A DNA stretch of 64,000 nucleotides from Jacaranda mimosifolia (GCA_018894105.1 CM032120.1:30650710-30714709); one strand, 5' to 3'. Counted from the stretch's first letter, positions 22,901 through 35,050 are shown. Notes: a model not told the origin generated them from the sequence alone. A program made the numbers and translations.

Positions 22901-25169
22901 GGACCAAAATTGCAAAAGTGGGCATACTTGATAGTGTGGAAGGAAGTGCTGGTGGAAGAAGAGGCAGTGACATTACCTTTGTATCTGATTGGCATTTGCC
23001 AACTATACTACAAAAGAAGTATTTGATCTTGCCATGAGAGGTAAAGGCCACAAGGAAACAACAGACATTTTATCAGAGTATATTGAAACAACAAGAGAGA
23101 AAATGAATGCTTGGTTTGAGAATTTGAAACTAAATGATTTGAATGCATGCGATGATTTGGTTGCTTCTGAAGGCAACAATAATTCAATGAATTTCTTGTG
23201 CGAGATCCTTCTATTGTTAGGTCAAGAGGAATTACCAATGTTCATATACGTCATTGGCATAAAAAAAATAAAAAAGGGAAGGGAAAAGCTAATACTTCAA
23301 GTAAGTATCAAATAAATTATTTTAAATAGTATTTATGTAATTACTATATTTATGTTATATCTAGTTTATTTATTTATTTATGCAAATATTACAATTGATT
23401 TTACAATATATTTAGAGGAGACTGCAAACGTGACAAGACAAAAAAGGGAAAAACTCAACTACAGTGGGAATTGATGGGCATTCCCAAGAGGCTACATCTC
23501 AACTTGGTATAAGTCGACCTGAATGGTCTTTCCCACAACTTCTGCCACATGGAGTAGCCAATGCCCAATCGTCCTAATACTTTGGTGGGTAATGTTTTCA
23601 AGATGCAATGAGTACTATGACACATGACATTAATGGACAACTCATGATGGGAGGATATGTCACCAATAATTATCATGCGAGGGATTTTAATATATCACAG
23701 GTACATTTTTTATTTTTTTTAACTTATTTTTTTTATTTTACTATAGTTAAATTTATATAAAATTCATTTTTCAATTGTATGCTTTTATAGGAACATATTA
23801 AGAGTGATTGGACACCACCAATGGAACATTTTAACAATGATTGGAAGTTGTCTGAATAAAGATTAACAACATATTTGGTGGGATATTTATTTTGAAATTT
23901 TATTTGTTTGTTTGTAGAATGGATGTTCTGTTGTGCATGCTAAATTTTTTCTAATTGTTCAGTTGTGGACCTCAAAGGGAGAGCATGTTGTATTTGGTCC
24001 TGCAAGTGTTCATTGGAAGTGTTACCAAGGCGGTGAGTCGCATGGTTACATTAATCTTAGCTTGTTAATCGATTAGAGTGGAATAAAATATAAAGTGTTT
24101 TTTGTGTTTTCTATTTGAGGGCGTGAATTTCATTTCCTAGGAAGCTAATATCATTTTTTTTCTTCTGAAATTTTCAGGAACGACAATTGGTGTGATGTTT
24201 TGTTAATTAAAGTTTGAACGTTGAGCTGGATTGCAGTTATAAGCTAATGAAGTTATGTTGAAGGTTACTTTATGTCTAAAATTTTTGTGAAGATGCTCAA
24301 TGAAACTTCTTCGAAACTAATTCAGTTACTGGAAAGTGAGATTCTTGTCTCAAATTTTGATTCATGTTCTAAATATTGTCTAAATAGTGTGTAAATCATC
24401 ATTTCTTTGAGCATCATGTGGCTGGTGGCAGCAAAATGGTTTCCACTCTTTTGCATGTGCTCCAATTTACCAAAAAAAATAAAAAAAAATACTGATCAAT
24501 AATTATCACCAGCCAAGGTTTTCTATTCACCATACCTGTACACGAACCTATTCAACAAAATTGCTCAGCCAAGGAACTCTAATTTTTTGCTTAAAAATGA
24601 AATTTAGAATTACATAAATAGTTTTCCACTTCAGAATTTAACAAATTAGATGAAACTAAACTCAAAATGCTACATGACAATAGTTGCTTGCAAAACCATT
24701 TCCCTTTTTTATTATTTTTTTCTTTTTTGTCCCTCATGAAAAACTCCCAAATTACAAGAGAGCCATCTCTTATGTTGGGATAATTTGAGAATTCACATCC
24801 AACACCATCTGGGTCTTTATGCTTTCATATCCAAAAGCTGGGCTACCATTTGATAATTGATTTTGCAATCCCATTAAAATGGTAAAGATTAACAGTAACA
24901 AGTTCGCTGGCCCGACGACGAAGCTTCGACGCCAATAGGCAGTGTGCCGGCAGCAGTATAGCTTGAAAGAGAGAGATGAATTTAATCAAGAGAAAGACTA
25001 GAGAGAATGAATTTTCATTTGAATTAACGGTGGGAGTTCGGTTAGTAAAAAGTGAAGTTGGGACACATCATTAATTTATAGGATGACTAATAAATAAAAT
25101 AATAAAAAAATGAAAGATAAAAAGGACACGTGTCTGATGTTGGGAGAGCATCCCAGCATAAAACCTACC
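19961..25169 (+). mobile_element. FAR1-type Mutator-like element (MULE), 5.2 kb
   Basis: Terminal inverted repeats are seen at both ends. The left core reads TGTTGGGATGCTTTCCCAGC and continues to CGTATCCTTTTT. The inverse of the right end reads TGCTGGGATGCTCTCCCAAC and continues to CGTGTCCTTTTT. With the ends placed at 19961 and 25169, the flanks GAGCGTCAT (19952-19960) and GAGCATCAC (25170-25178) agree at 7 of 9 positions, the Mutator-type duplication length. The insertion splits a retroelement ORF whose homology resumes on the far side, which supports the placement. It encodes a decayed FAR1/MULE transposase on +. AT-rich non-coding DNA fills 23860-25100. Confidence 0.75.
20919..23859 (+). 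pseudogene. FAR1/FHY3-like MULE transposase, inactivated
   Basis: The family consists of nuclear DDE transposases from which the FAR1/FHY3 regulators arose. Exon 1 starts at ATG 20919 (MELSSAMSLEADNLFNFP); a GT-AG intron fits 20974-21062. The FAR1 zinc-binding region is at about 21240-21540 (SYGWAKGFSVRHGRN, FFCSCEGTKN, then FVAEHNH after a frameshift). The MULE catalytic domain at 21880-22200 has FDTTYQTNKYG, PFVGMNHHNENVLFGFAFL and DEIESSFEWLF. The second catalytic aspartate is missing, with IVQCQA where a TDQ-like motif is expected. C-x2-WH is split by a frameshift at about 22165. The SWIM finger at about 22780-22850 (SCSCHKFETFGMLFNH) has F for the third ligand. Likely later introns are 23301-23415 and 23701-23790, with a final exon ending SDWTPPMEHFNNDWKLSE and stop at 23857. 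In-frame stops, for example near 21148, confirm a pseudogene. Confidence 0.85.
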
Positions 25170-27059
25170 GAGCATCACATGATGTCTCCTCCTCTAAGGT
25201 CCTTTACTTTTCATTGAGTACTTTAGCAGTGGGTTTTCTCTTCCTCATGATTCCTTGTTGTTAGAGATAGTAGGGAGTTATGGGATGTGTTTAAGTTAGT
25301 TAGCTCTGAACTCCTTAGTGTATTTTGTGGGATTTCTGCACCGTCTTAGGGATTTATATTTCCCTATTGCCTTAGACAATTTCATTCTCTTTTCATGGTG
25401 CAGAAGATTCTCAATGGGGCTTTCTTTTATTTTTTTTCCTTAGACTAGAGTGCTTTGGAAGAGTCCTTTTTTTTTTTTTTGTGAGAGATGTGAAGGAAAG
25501 GTCCTCGAGTTTGGAGTAGTTTGCCCTAATTGACACATCTATAAAAGGTTCATCACAATATATGTCAATGCTTTGGGGAGGCTGAGCTATTTATTTCTCC
25601 TTTCGATGTCACATGTATGTTTCCTATTGGTACTTAGTTAATTTTTTTGTTTTTTCTTTGCTTGTGCGCTATTTTTTGCATTCATGCTTTTCTCTTCAAT
25701 ACTAGTATTTTTTTGGTTTCTCTATATATTATTTAGCTTGGCAGGAAAGAAGATTATTTTGATAAGGATACGACAAGGAGGTAAATGACAATTCTTATGA
25801 GAGGCCTTTAATGGAGCAGTATCGTAGGGGTTCGTCCTTGGTGGGGCGGTGTCCGATCACCTCATAGAGGCATACTAGAGAGCCTCAACTTCCACTACTT
25901 CTATGATGCCTCAATCAAGTGCAGGTGACGGTTCCGAGCAAGTGATTTCAAGACCAACTGGGAAATATGCTTAGGAATTTACTGCTGGAGATATTTGCCC
26001 ATGGTCCTCTTGCCCCTTTCATACTGGTGAAGGAAAATGATTGTTTTGCTAGAGATTGCATAAGAGTTATGGTATTGACTCCCATGGGACATTGATGAGA
26101 TAACTTTCAGCAGTGATAGCCTTCGGGTGGAGTCTATTATCAAGGGAAGTTGGAGATGTTTTCCTCTTTGCAGCTGATAGAACTTGCTGTAGGAGACTTA
26201 GTGTAGGTAAGCATTTTCTCTTTTTCTTAGCTTATTTTCCTCACAGTTATGCTTAGTTGTTTAATTATTCTTTTGTTGTTTCTAGAGTAGGTTTTAAATA
26301 GTACATAGGTTGCATCGGGCAGAAGAGACTACGACTATGATGGCCTAGCTCAAGGAGAAAAAAGCGAGATTTGTCTTGGAGAAAGAGCAAAAAGTTGAAG
26401 GGTTCGCGAAGTCTCTAAAAGAGCAGGACCTTTAAAGGAAAAGATTGGGAAGAAGTTCTCAGAGTCCTTTATTAGGAAGGCGCTTATGGTCAATGCATGA
26501 AAGGAGATAGTTAAAGTATTCAAAGACTCTGGTGAATTCTCAAAGATAATTGAGATGGAGGCTACAAGAAAATACGAGCAGACTATCTAAGATTGTTGTG
26601 TGCTCAGTGAGATTGGGTCATACCTTCCGAAGGACTTGTTGCTATGTGATCTACTATTCCTATTAACCTTACTACTGGAGCCTATGGTAGATCATTAGAA
26701 GTTGGCGTTAAGGCTATGGTGTAGGATCCAACTATTACAGCTCCATATGTGGCTGAGTAGGAGTTAGACTAAGATTTAGTCTTTTCTTTTTCTTTTTGTT
26801 AAGGACTACTTTTTCTTCACTTTTCTTCAATAGTTTGTTGGATGTCATTTTTTTTCTTTTTTTCATGGCCAAGTGCAAGCTAGGCCCTGTTTTCTACTTG
26901 AGCACTTCGATTGTGTTAAGCTTTATTTTTCTTTTATGGATGGTCGAATGATCTTTTTGCTTTTTTTGGTACTTGGCTATTAGGGTCATTCTATGCTTGG
27001 TTTGATCTTCTTATATTACTTGCAGTTCATTATGCCATTGCACTTTTTTTGCTCTTTCT

Positions 27060-28010
27060 TGTAGCATACTTGATTTTTATGAGCCCCCTTGAGGGGTCTT
27101 ACCATAGTGCTTGTTATCAATGCACTCTACTTTGGGGTCTTATTGTAATTGTTTGTTGTTAACATGCCCATTTGGGGGTCTTATGGCCTGTTTGGTTTCA
27201 TTTTCGTGACTTATTCATTTCTACTCAGGGATAAAAAATGAAAACTATCACTTTTTCCCTATTTTCACTCAATGTATTCCTATTTTCATTTTCAAACTCT
27301 TTCTAAACTTACTCTATCATCCTATTATCACATCAATCAAAATCAAATTTAATTTGAAATAAAGTATTCACTATTATTTTAAAATTAATAAAATATACAT
27401 ATATTTTTTTTTTAAAATAAAATTTTTAAACATAAAAAATATAAACCAACTTTTCAACCCTATACTTACTCTAATGATTACTTTCCAACAATTTATCCAA
27501 ACACATTTTCATTTTCATTTCAAAATTATATCTACCTTTTTAACTTTTAGAAATGGTTGAAAATGGAAATGGATCTTGGAAATAGAACTAAACGGGCCGT
27601 TAGTACTATAATGTTTGTTGCTAATATACCCCTAAGGGTTTTATCATAGTTTTTGTTGCCGCGTGCCCGCTTAAAGACATTGTTGAAGTTGTTGTCATTG
27701 TCATTTACCCCTTGAGGGTGTTGTTGTAGTTGTTGCTATGTGTCTCCTAGGGGATCTTGTAGCAATCTTTATTGCAAAGTACCCCCTTGGGGATCTTGTA
27801 GCAATCTTTATTGCTATCTGCCCCTTGGGGTTTCATAATAGTCTTTTATTTGTTTGCCAAGCATCCCTTTGGGGGTCTTATAGTGGTTTTTTGTAATTAT
27901 TCCACACGCCCCATTGGGGATTTTATAGTGGTACTATTGTAGTTAGCACTATGCCCCATTGGGGTCTTATACTAGTGTTGTTGTAGTTTGCTCATAACTT
28001 AAAGCCATTA
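27060..28010. repeat. Degenerate spacer minisatellite (CCCC..GGGG-TCTTAT units)
   Basis: Units of about 45-75 bp repeat a core like GCCCC(A/T)TTGGGG(G/A)TCTTATA followed by GT-rich sequence (TTGTTGTAGTT). Two neighbouring units near 27720-27830 are almost identical (GGGGATCTTGTAGCAATCTT). The array lies between an additional-ORF relic and a pol relic, the same relative position as the repeats at 45530-45850 in the intact element. A MITE interrupts it at 27184-27599. Confidence 0.7.
27184..27599. mobile_element. MITE, 416 bp (PIF/Harbinger- or hAT-like)
   Basis: The ends TGGCCTGTTTGGTTTC and the inverse of the right end, CGGCCCGTTTAGTTCTA, form terminal inverted repeats with similar pyrimidine-rich sequence inside. 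TTA flanks both sides (27181-27183 and 27600-27602), which suits a PIF/Harbinger-type duplication. It interrupts a minisatellite unit whose core resumes afterwards. No coding capacity. The superfamily assignment is uncertain. Confidence 0.6.
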
Positions 28011-28289
28011 TCATTGTTCTATTTTCTCCTCTTTTTTTTTTTTTTTTGCCTATTTTTGTGTGAATACCTCTTAGGTCTTAAAGTAGATGAGTTATTGTTG
28101 TAAGTAATGGTTGTGTAGTAAAAAAAAAAAAAGACAAGTGTATAGAAGAACGTCACAATGTTATGCTAAAGTAGCAAAAGAAACAGTTGCCATCTCCCAA
28201 GTTGAATGGATTTAATTTTTCATAATGAAATAGAAAATTTAACTAAGTTACTGGAAACACAAATTTGAACATAGAAAGGGAATTCTAAT

Positions 28290-29900
28290 CTACTGAAATG
28301 AACAACTTATTAAAAAAAGTACTTTAATGCGCTTTAAGAGGGAGTGTTTATTAAGGTCGGGGGCTCTCCATATCTTTGTAGTGTGGGATGAGTTGGTGCT
28401 AGTAATATCTTCCTCCTCGAGGGTTCCTCCAAATGCAATCTTTGCATTGCTCTGACTTCTTTCTTTGGGGATTGCCCTCTTGTAGGGGTACTGTAATTTC
28501 ATTCATGTTTAGAACCAAGCCTTTGCCTTTATCTCTAGAGTTGCTCTTGCGGCTAGGTATAGGAATAGGGTAGGCTAGGCTACGCTTTGTTGTAAAGAGG
28601 CCAAGCTTGTTGTATATTTTGTAAGCTTAAGCCGAAACTATTACCTGATATAGGCTTTTTTTTTAAGGCATGGCTTAGCCTTTTTAGATTTTTCCAAATC
28701 CCAAGTCTGGCCTGAAAAAGCCTATTTCAGTTAAAATTTTAATTATGCTTAAATTTTATATAGGTTGAGGCCTTAATAGGCTTAAGAATTTGATAGCACT
28801 TAGTAGGCCTAAAAATTCTATAATTTATATTAAGCAAAAATAATTTGTGATTATAATACATTTATCTTGCAAAAGAGAAAAGCATAACCAAATATTATTA
28901 TAAGTCAAACAAAAAATTTGAAATAAAATGATTGTGTATTAATTAAGAACATGATATATAATTATATAAAATTAATTAATATAAATATAAAAGCAATTAT
29001 ATAAGTATTATAAATAAATAATTAATTATATATATTATAATATAATTAAATTACATAGGCTGGCCTGATAGGTTTTATAGACTTTTTTAAAAGCCTACAC
29101 CTAGCCTTTTAACTAAATAGAATTTTTTAAAAGCCTAAACTTGGTCTATTTATTAAATAAGCTAGGCCTCAAATAGGCCTCTAACGGGCAGCTTAGCCTA
29201 TTCCCATCTCTATTTGCGGCACCCTTTGAAGTTATTTAAGTTCCCATCAGGTATTTTCACTCTTTTCAGAATGTTAGCATAGCATTTACTTGTAGTGCAC
29301 TGGTGACCAATCGCCTCTCCTATTTTACTAGAAGTAGAGAACTTTATCTTCATATGGTAGGTTGACACAATCCTTAAAAAAGGTTCATAGTAGGCCTCCC
29401 AATAATAACGGTGTAAGCATAGGAGGCCTTGACTACCAAGAACTTTACCATTTTTACCCATGGGGGATGAGTGCCTAAGTAAAGATGGAGAAAGATTTCT
29501 CAAAGTGCTTCTATGATTTTGCCAATGAATCCTACTAAGAGAGTGTTGATATTTTGCAATTGGGCGTTGTTTATGCCAAGTTGGAGGAAGGCTTCATGAA
29601 AGATAATTTCTGCTAAGCTTCTGCTGTCCATCAAGATTTTTCTTCCCCCAAATTTTGGCAAGTGCTATTGAGAACACAAGTGCATCATCAATGTGTTCTC
29701 CTCACTGCATCTCTATGTCCTCTTCCTTGAAGGTAATATTGGGAAGTAGGAAGTGTAGTTCATACACTCGCAAGGTTAGCTCTGTGATGTGAGCTTGTGC
29801 CAGTGTGGCTGCTCTTGCAAGCGCCTGCCTCGCATTAGTGGAATCACCTTTGTAGGTCATTCAGAGATTACTAAGAAGACATCATTTGTGGACAAGTTGT
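28290..29900 (-). pseudogene. Ty3/gypsy gag-pol relic: protease region
   Basis: Reading on minus, about 29760 down to 29213 shows, across frame changes, ITFKEEDIEMQ, a DALVFS segment, then KKILMDSRSLAEIIFHEAF at the place of the aspartic-protease motif (normally DSGSSADIL). LQLGINN, LLVGFIGK, KMVKFLVVKASYAYTVIIGR and FSTSSKIGEAIGHQ follow. This order is standard for the protease and linker of Tat/Athila-type elements. DSR in place of DSG shows a lost active site, and stops add to the decay. The linker continues at 28553-28290 beyond the hAT MITE. Reverse transcriptase and integrase are missing; the sequence passes straight into the spacer minisatellite. Confidence 0.65.
28554..29212. mobile_element. 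hAT-like MITE, 659 bp
   Basis: Ends TAGGTATAGGAATAGGGTAG and, inverted, TAGAGATGGGAATAGGCTAA. The flanks CTTGCGGC (28546-28553) and TTTGCGGC (29213-29220) match at 7 of 8, the hAT duplication length. The interior is AT-rich with repeated AGGC and TAGGCCT words (GGCCTGA, AAAAGCCTA), and no coding region. It splits the protease-linker relic. Confidence 0.75.
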
Positions 29901-29992
29901 TGGTCTCATGTTGATGATGCCTTTCCTTTGATTCTAATTGTTCCTTGGGAAAGTGCTTTAGCCTCCGTCGTTTCTTGGTCTAGACCACTTCC

Positions 29993-30740
29993 CACTACAA
30001 CAAAAAAGCTATTTTTAGACACCAAAAAAGTATCCCATTATGTACCTTATTGTGACATTTACAATTTTTAGGGGGCATAAAATTTGTGCAGGATATTTTG
30101 TCGTCGCGTTATCTTTCAGGCCACTTCATAGGTGCCTCTAAAATTTGGCATTTTTATGTGTCTCTGGAAATATAATTGGAAACGTAATAAAAAGCCTTTT
30201 AGTAAATGAAAAATATGAAGATAATGCTCTTAGGACATTTGTTTGTATCTCTAAACTTACACGATATGTATATATATACCTACTAAAATTATTTTTATGT
30301 CTCTAAATATCTATATTAGGACATGTATGTATGGGATATTAACGTATTATAATGATATTATAAAGTGTCTTGTAATAATTTTGAATATTTTGAATAGTCT
30401 ATATAGAGATACCTTTTTTGAGATTATATGTGTTCTATCATGACATATATAAGCACCCAAAACTTTGTTTCTTATGACACTAGTCTGGCATATTTGTGCC
30501 TCAAATTGACTTTTTTTCTTTAACAGTAAATATTGTTCCAATACTCAGACTTTCTACTCCTATTACACACAAGATAATTCTTTAGACATTTCATATAAAT
30601 AAAAAGGATCTCAAAATATTTGATCAAGTGCATATTATTTTGCTTCAACAAGTTCCCAAGACAGAAAAATAATTGTCATCTAAATTCAAGATGTTCCGAA
30701 GAGAACAAAATTATACAAAATAGGATTTATTTGCATAAGT
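29993..30740 (+). mobile_element. CACTA fragment (third terminal family)
   Basis: CACTACAACAAAAAAGC is followed by repeated subterminal words such as TGCCTCTAAAA, TGTCTCTAAA and TAGAGATACC in both orientations. No matching right end was found before the next relic, so the element is truncated or decayed. Its motif set differs from both CACTA ends at 4831 and 14074. Confidence 0.55.
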
Positions 30741-30741
30741 T

Positions 30742-31200
30742 CTAACAAAAAAGACATGTAAAGATCATACTTGAGGGCCTGGACATTACAAAATACTTGT
30801 TGAAAAGGAAGGGCGAAATAACATGGTCCACTAAAGAATAAAGTACAAAGTTGAACTCATTAGAGAGACTAATCCTACGTCTGAAAAGATCTAACTCTTC
30901 TTGAGTGAGCGAACTAGGAGGACCATTTTGTACTAAAGAGACTCTCATCTAAAATGGAAGTATCGTCAGGCTCTTCCTCGGAAGAGCATTCCTCCCCAAA
31001 CTTAGATTACAAAGCCAACCCAAACTTTGATGAAAAAGACGACACTAAGGATTGGCAAATGCACACAAAATGTGCAATCGCGTAAATCAGAGTGGGACAA
31101 TAAGACGCGCCGAAAGAAAGGCCTACAAACTCTAGAAATACAACAACATAAGATGAATGCCTCAATAGATCTGCACACTACTAACACCAATGTGGCCACC
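30742..31200 (-). pseudogene. Second relic of an additional-ORF N-terminus
   Basis: On minus from 30948 the frame MRVSLVQNGPPSSLTQEELD continues with RRRISLSNEFNFVLYSL. It parallels the 19809 frame (SLTLGELELLRYRV, DEFEFIYFS). Its orientation is opposite to that copy, so it belongs to a different element or to a rearranged piece. Upstream sequence (30950-31590) has acidic or serine-rich coding-like character but no open frame. It stops at the edge of the solo LTR. Confidence 0.5.
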
Positions 31201-31591
31201 TGAGATGGTGAGCACTTTGTGGAAGAGCGGCCCGACTAGGTGCCCTTTTAGGTGACCACCTGTAGCGCGGGGCAGCCCCCTATAGGCGGCCTCGTCAAAG
31301 TTAGTTACCCCATGGTCAATCCCCTTTGGGTGACCATCATACCAAGAGAGGCATCCAAAGCATAAGAAGTGGCCGGCATTAATGGTAGGTTGCCACCATC
31401 AATTCTAACACCATTTGCCCCAAACACCACTGCCATACGGATCGACCCTATTCCTATCATAATTGCTCCACATTTGCTCTCAAGATTAGACTCTTCATCA
31501 CACTACTCTCTTTGTTTACCAAGTGGGAAGACTATTCTTGAATGACAACTCCCCAAAAGTAACTTTGGTTAGCCAATGTGAATGTTGGAAA

Positions 31592-34478
31592 TGCAGCACC
31601 CTACCTGAGGGGTACCTGCTTCTAGTCGAGGTGCTACTTTAATCTCATTCAAAAAATTCAAAACAAAATATAAACTCCCAAAGTTTTCAATTTAAATGAA
31701 TCTATATCAACTCAATTACTAATTATTTCAACTTAATGGTGCATACTGCTATATAACATTCCACAAAAGCCATTATCACTTGCACACGATCACCAATACC
31801 ATAATTTTATATTTACATAATACTTATAGCAGAAGTAGGTGAATCTAAGCTTAACATTCCTGAGACAACACGACAAGTCACATACTTAGATTTAGCTGGC
31901 TTCTTGCTTACAAAGACTGTACACACTAATTACAACCTTGAATGGTATGATAGCTGCTCCTCAGTACCTGTCTAGAAAAAAAATGATCAAGAATATGCGA
32001 GAGGTGTAAGTGCTAATAACTTAGTGAGTTGAACAACAGTTAATTTACACATAAAGTGAGAGAAGAACTAGTAGGATGTCTGATACAACTAATATAAGGT
32101 AAAGATTCAATGAAAATAATCGAAGGAACCAAAACACACATAACAAGATATTGATATAAGGTAAGATTGAATGTCTGATGCATACAACTGTTGATATAAA
32201 ACATAGTAATGATTATCAAAGCAGAAATCAAATTTCATTAGCTTAAATGGAACTGTTGGCACATTCCAACCTTATGGCTCCCCGAATATATCGAAATCAA
32301 ACATATCATAATCAGAACATAACATAATTAGCACATATTCATCGAAAACCTTATCTCTCCAAATTCTGAGCGCTTGACTTAAACAAACTGACATATATGG
32401 CATGGTCGACTGCATACTAGTCCTTCCACCTGCAGACAACTACCTCCAACTATCTGTGAGTCAGGATCATAAGTGGGTACTAGCTGGGAGATTAGTCACC
32501 GTTGGTCGATTATGCTAATCGTCTTTCCAGCCCTAATCCCGGACCTAACTTCCCATAGCATCCATAAGGTGTCCCTAAGGGTGACATAATATACTACAAA
32601 CAACAGAACTAACATAATAATCAACATGAGCGAATTCAGATAATGATAAAGTAATTGATCGGCAAGACTATTCATATAAAAATGTAGCACAATGATTTGA
32701 AAAAAAAATGATCAGATAATCGATCAACAAGACCGTATCAATGACATTCTAATAAAATCAATAATCATTCATGGAGCCAGTTGGCGCGGCTAGGGAATAC
32801 AAGGGAAAAGAATTTATCAAAACTCAATAGAAGGCCCCAAGCATCAGGATGATTGCAACTAGGTAAAACACGTACAAATAATAGGAACTATAGCCTCACT
32901 TGGTTTTTTATGCCCACGTTAGAAGCCTCTACTGATCATGAATGCTCGAATCCTTGTTGCCTATTTCCAAGTCAAAATGTGAAATAATTATTAACATGTT
33001 GGTATAACATTTATTAATAGTAATTACTGCTATTTATGCATTCTAATTACATTAGTTGACTTATCCCCCAATTACCCTTCTATCTCGATCTTCGTGCCAA
33101 AGTTCTTAGATATATAATCTATTCTTCCTCGACCACCTAATTATTCATTACACACCCAACTCATTTAGGCAATTAAAGGTTTATTACGAATTCCATTCAC
33201 AAATGAGCTTCCTAAACATGCCATTTTGGTCAAATAACATCAATTAAACATTATTAATTTTGGGCCAATATTTCATTTTTGATAGTAGTACTTAAATTAA
33301 CATTCTTATTTCATAACTAATAAATTTAGCCCACATCCATGAATTTAATATGTGTCTTCATAATATTCAAGCCTTATTATTGTTTCACAATTTTGACTTC
33401 CTAGGTTCATTGATTAGCTTAATTAATAGCTATTCTCTTATTAGCGATTTGGCCTACATTTCAGTTACAATTAAAATCCTATTCGATCATTTCAATCCAT
33501 AATCATAATTTTGGCGCAACTAACTTAAGTTTACATCGAAAATCAATTTAGCACTTTAATCGAATCAGATCATGAGATATTTAACCATTTTTAAATGGAA
33601 TTTTACCAAATCGAACAAGTTTAGAGCCAATTCACAGTGCAAAACCTGTCTGCATGCACTTGGATGGTCGCCCCAAAAATTCTACCCTAAAGCCGCTGGA
33701 TCGACGTCGTCGGCTGCCGGAGCGCCGTCACCAAAGTCGATCTCCACCATCACCACTCGATTAACCTTGCTTCGCAGATCGAAACACCCAAGTCAATTTT
33801 GTGACCTATCAACCAATTGCCATTTAATAGAAAGAAAACCGCCCAATACCACCAACGCTGCTGTCGCATTTCTCCTCCAATTACTCCTCATCCGGTAGTC
33901 CGTTCTTGAAATTGAAGATGCCAGTGTGTTTCTCAATTTCAGGTTTTCCTCATCAAAATCAAGCAACCCATCACCACCGCCAAGAAACTCCACTCAATTC
34001 TCAATTCCCGGTGTCTCGTTAGTTGTTTCTTTCTGAATTTGGTATCAATGTGATCGTCGCAATGAGATAAAGGCGATGATGGTTTCATTTTGGTGTTTTT
34101 CTGTCAACAGTGAGGGGTGGTGTGGAAGAAGTCATGCTGGTGAAAATTAGACAAAATGATAGGGGCCCTTTTATGATATGGGGATTTTCAAAATTATAGT
34201 TTAGCCCCAAAACTTGTTCATTGCTTGCAATTTAGTCCGTCAACTTCCAAGTGCCTCATATTCACCCCTAAACTTTCAATTAGGCCATTAAACTATTGAT
34301 TTTTCATCTTTTCAACCCCTAACATTTGAATTTCAAGCAACTAAGTGCCTTCCCCATTCTCAATTCAATCCTTTGATTTTTAATAATCACGCTCAGTCCT
34401 AATTAGTTTAATTTATTTTAAATTAAGGCCAATTTTTTATATTCTATCATTTATTGTCTGAAAAATCAAGGTGTTACA
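31592..34478 (-). mobile_element. Probable solo LTR, ~2.9 kb, chromovirus-like
   Basis: Read on minus, the block starts TGTAACACCTTGATTTTTC and ends GGTAGGGTGCTGCA, so it has TG...CA ends with related termini (ACACC / GGTGCT). Flanks GGAAA (31587-31591) and TGAAA (34479-34483) agree at 4 of 5. Long LTRs starting TGTAACACC are typical of Tekay/Del-type chromoviruses. No internal domain adjoins it. A GC-richer patch at 33650-34130 gives short opposed frames with no recognised domain. The superfamily call rests on end motifs and length only. Confidence 0.5.
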
Positions 34479-34869
34479 TGAAAGGAGTAAAGAGATGGTA
34501 GAAAACTAACCTTCAACTCATCCTGCCAATAATAAAGGTAAGCTTTCAAGACTTAAATGATATATTATTACCAAGGCTTACAATGAATACAAGTCACTAG
34601 CGAAGCACAACCTCCTAAAATAATGAATAATAAAATTATTAATTTATCAATTAATTAATTGATTGATCACAAATCAATTAAAATTAAATCAAGGCAAGTT
34701 AATACAAAAAAATAATAATAAAATTCACTATCGTGCTAAGATAAAATTAAAAATTATAGCAAAAATCAAAAACCATACTTTTAATTTGAAAAATGTAATT
34801 TCCAGTGAAAGTAGGGGAAGCAGATGATATGTCCATTGAGATTCTAGGGGCATGAAGACTAATATAATT

Positions 34870-35050
34870 TACTAAAAAGAGCCATTAGGCCCACTTAACT
34901 AAACCAATTTAAGATGGCCCCGTTAGCTCAAGTGGAATCAAGCCCACCAAGGACTCACTTGTAAAAATACCAACTCCCACAATCAAGCCATCAAAACACA
35001 TATTTTTTGAGCTCCAACACTAACTCTATACGGATGCGATCCAAGTGTAG
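34870..35050 (-). repeat. Dispersed repeat D, copy 3 (inverted)
   Basis: The minus strand carries GTTAGTGTTGGAGCTC, GTATTTTTACAAGTGAG, GTCCTTGGTGGGCTTGA and GGGCC words in the same order as 4590-4827 and 16040-16290. Confidence 0.5.

Larger units (their letters stand above)
19809..26800 (+). pseudogene. Relic of a Ty3/gypsy additional ORF, split by a MULE
   Basis: The frame from 19809 has SLTLGELELLRYRV and DEFEFIYFSWSV, the start of the plant 'putative gypsy type transposon' family (Pfam PF04195-like). Two other members here are 48882-48409 and 30948-30742, both on minus. It breaks at 19960. Beyond the MULE, 25180-25440 reads, across stops, as the next part of the domain (a loop with SGFSLPHD, then LALNSLVYFVGFL). 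About 26330-26620 resembles the coiled-coil and C-terminal part (MAQLKEKKARFVLEKEQKV-like, then FKDSGEFSKIIEMEATRKYE). Frameshifts and stops are frequent, so it is dead. The Tat lineage carries such ORFs opposite to pol; here pol remains lie on minus to the right, as expected for one element in reverse orientation. Confidence 0.6.

Noticed and set aside
33572..33993. Overlapping frames on both strands within the probable solo LTR
   Set aside because: Opposed, short, no recognised domain; better explained by a GC-richer LTR patch.
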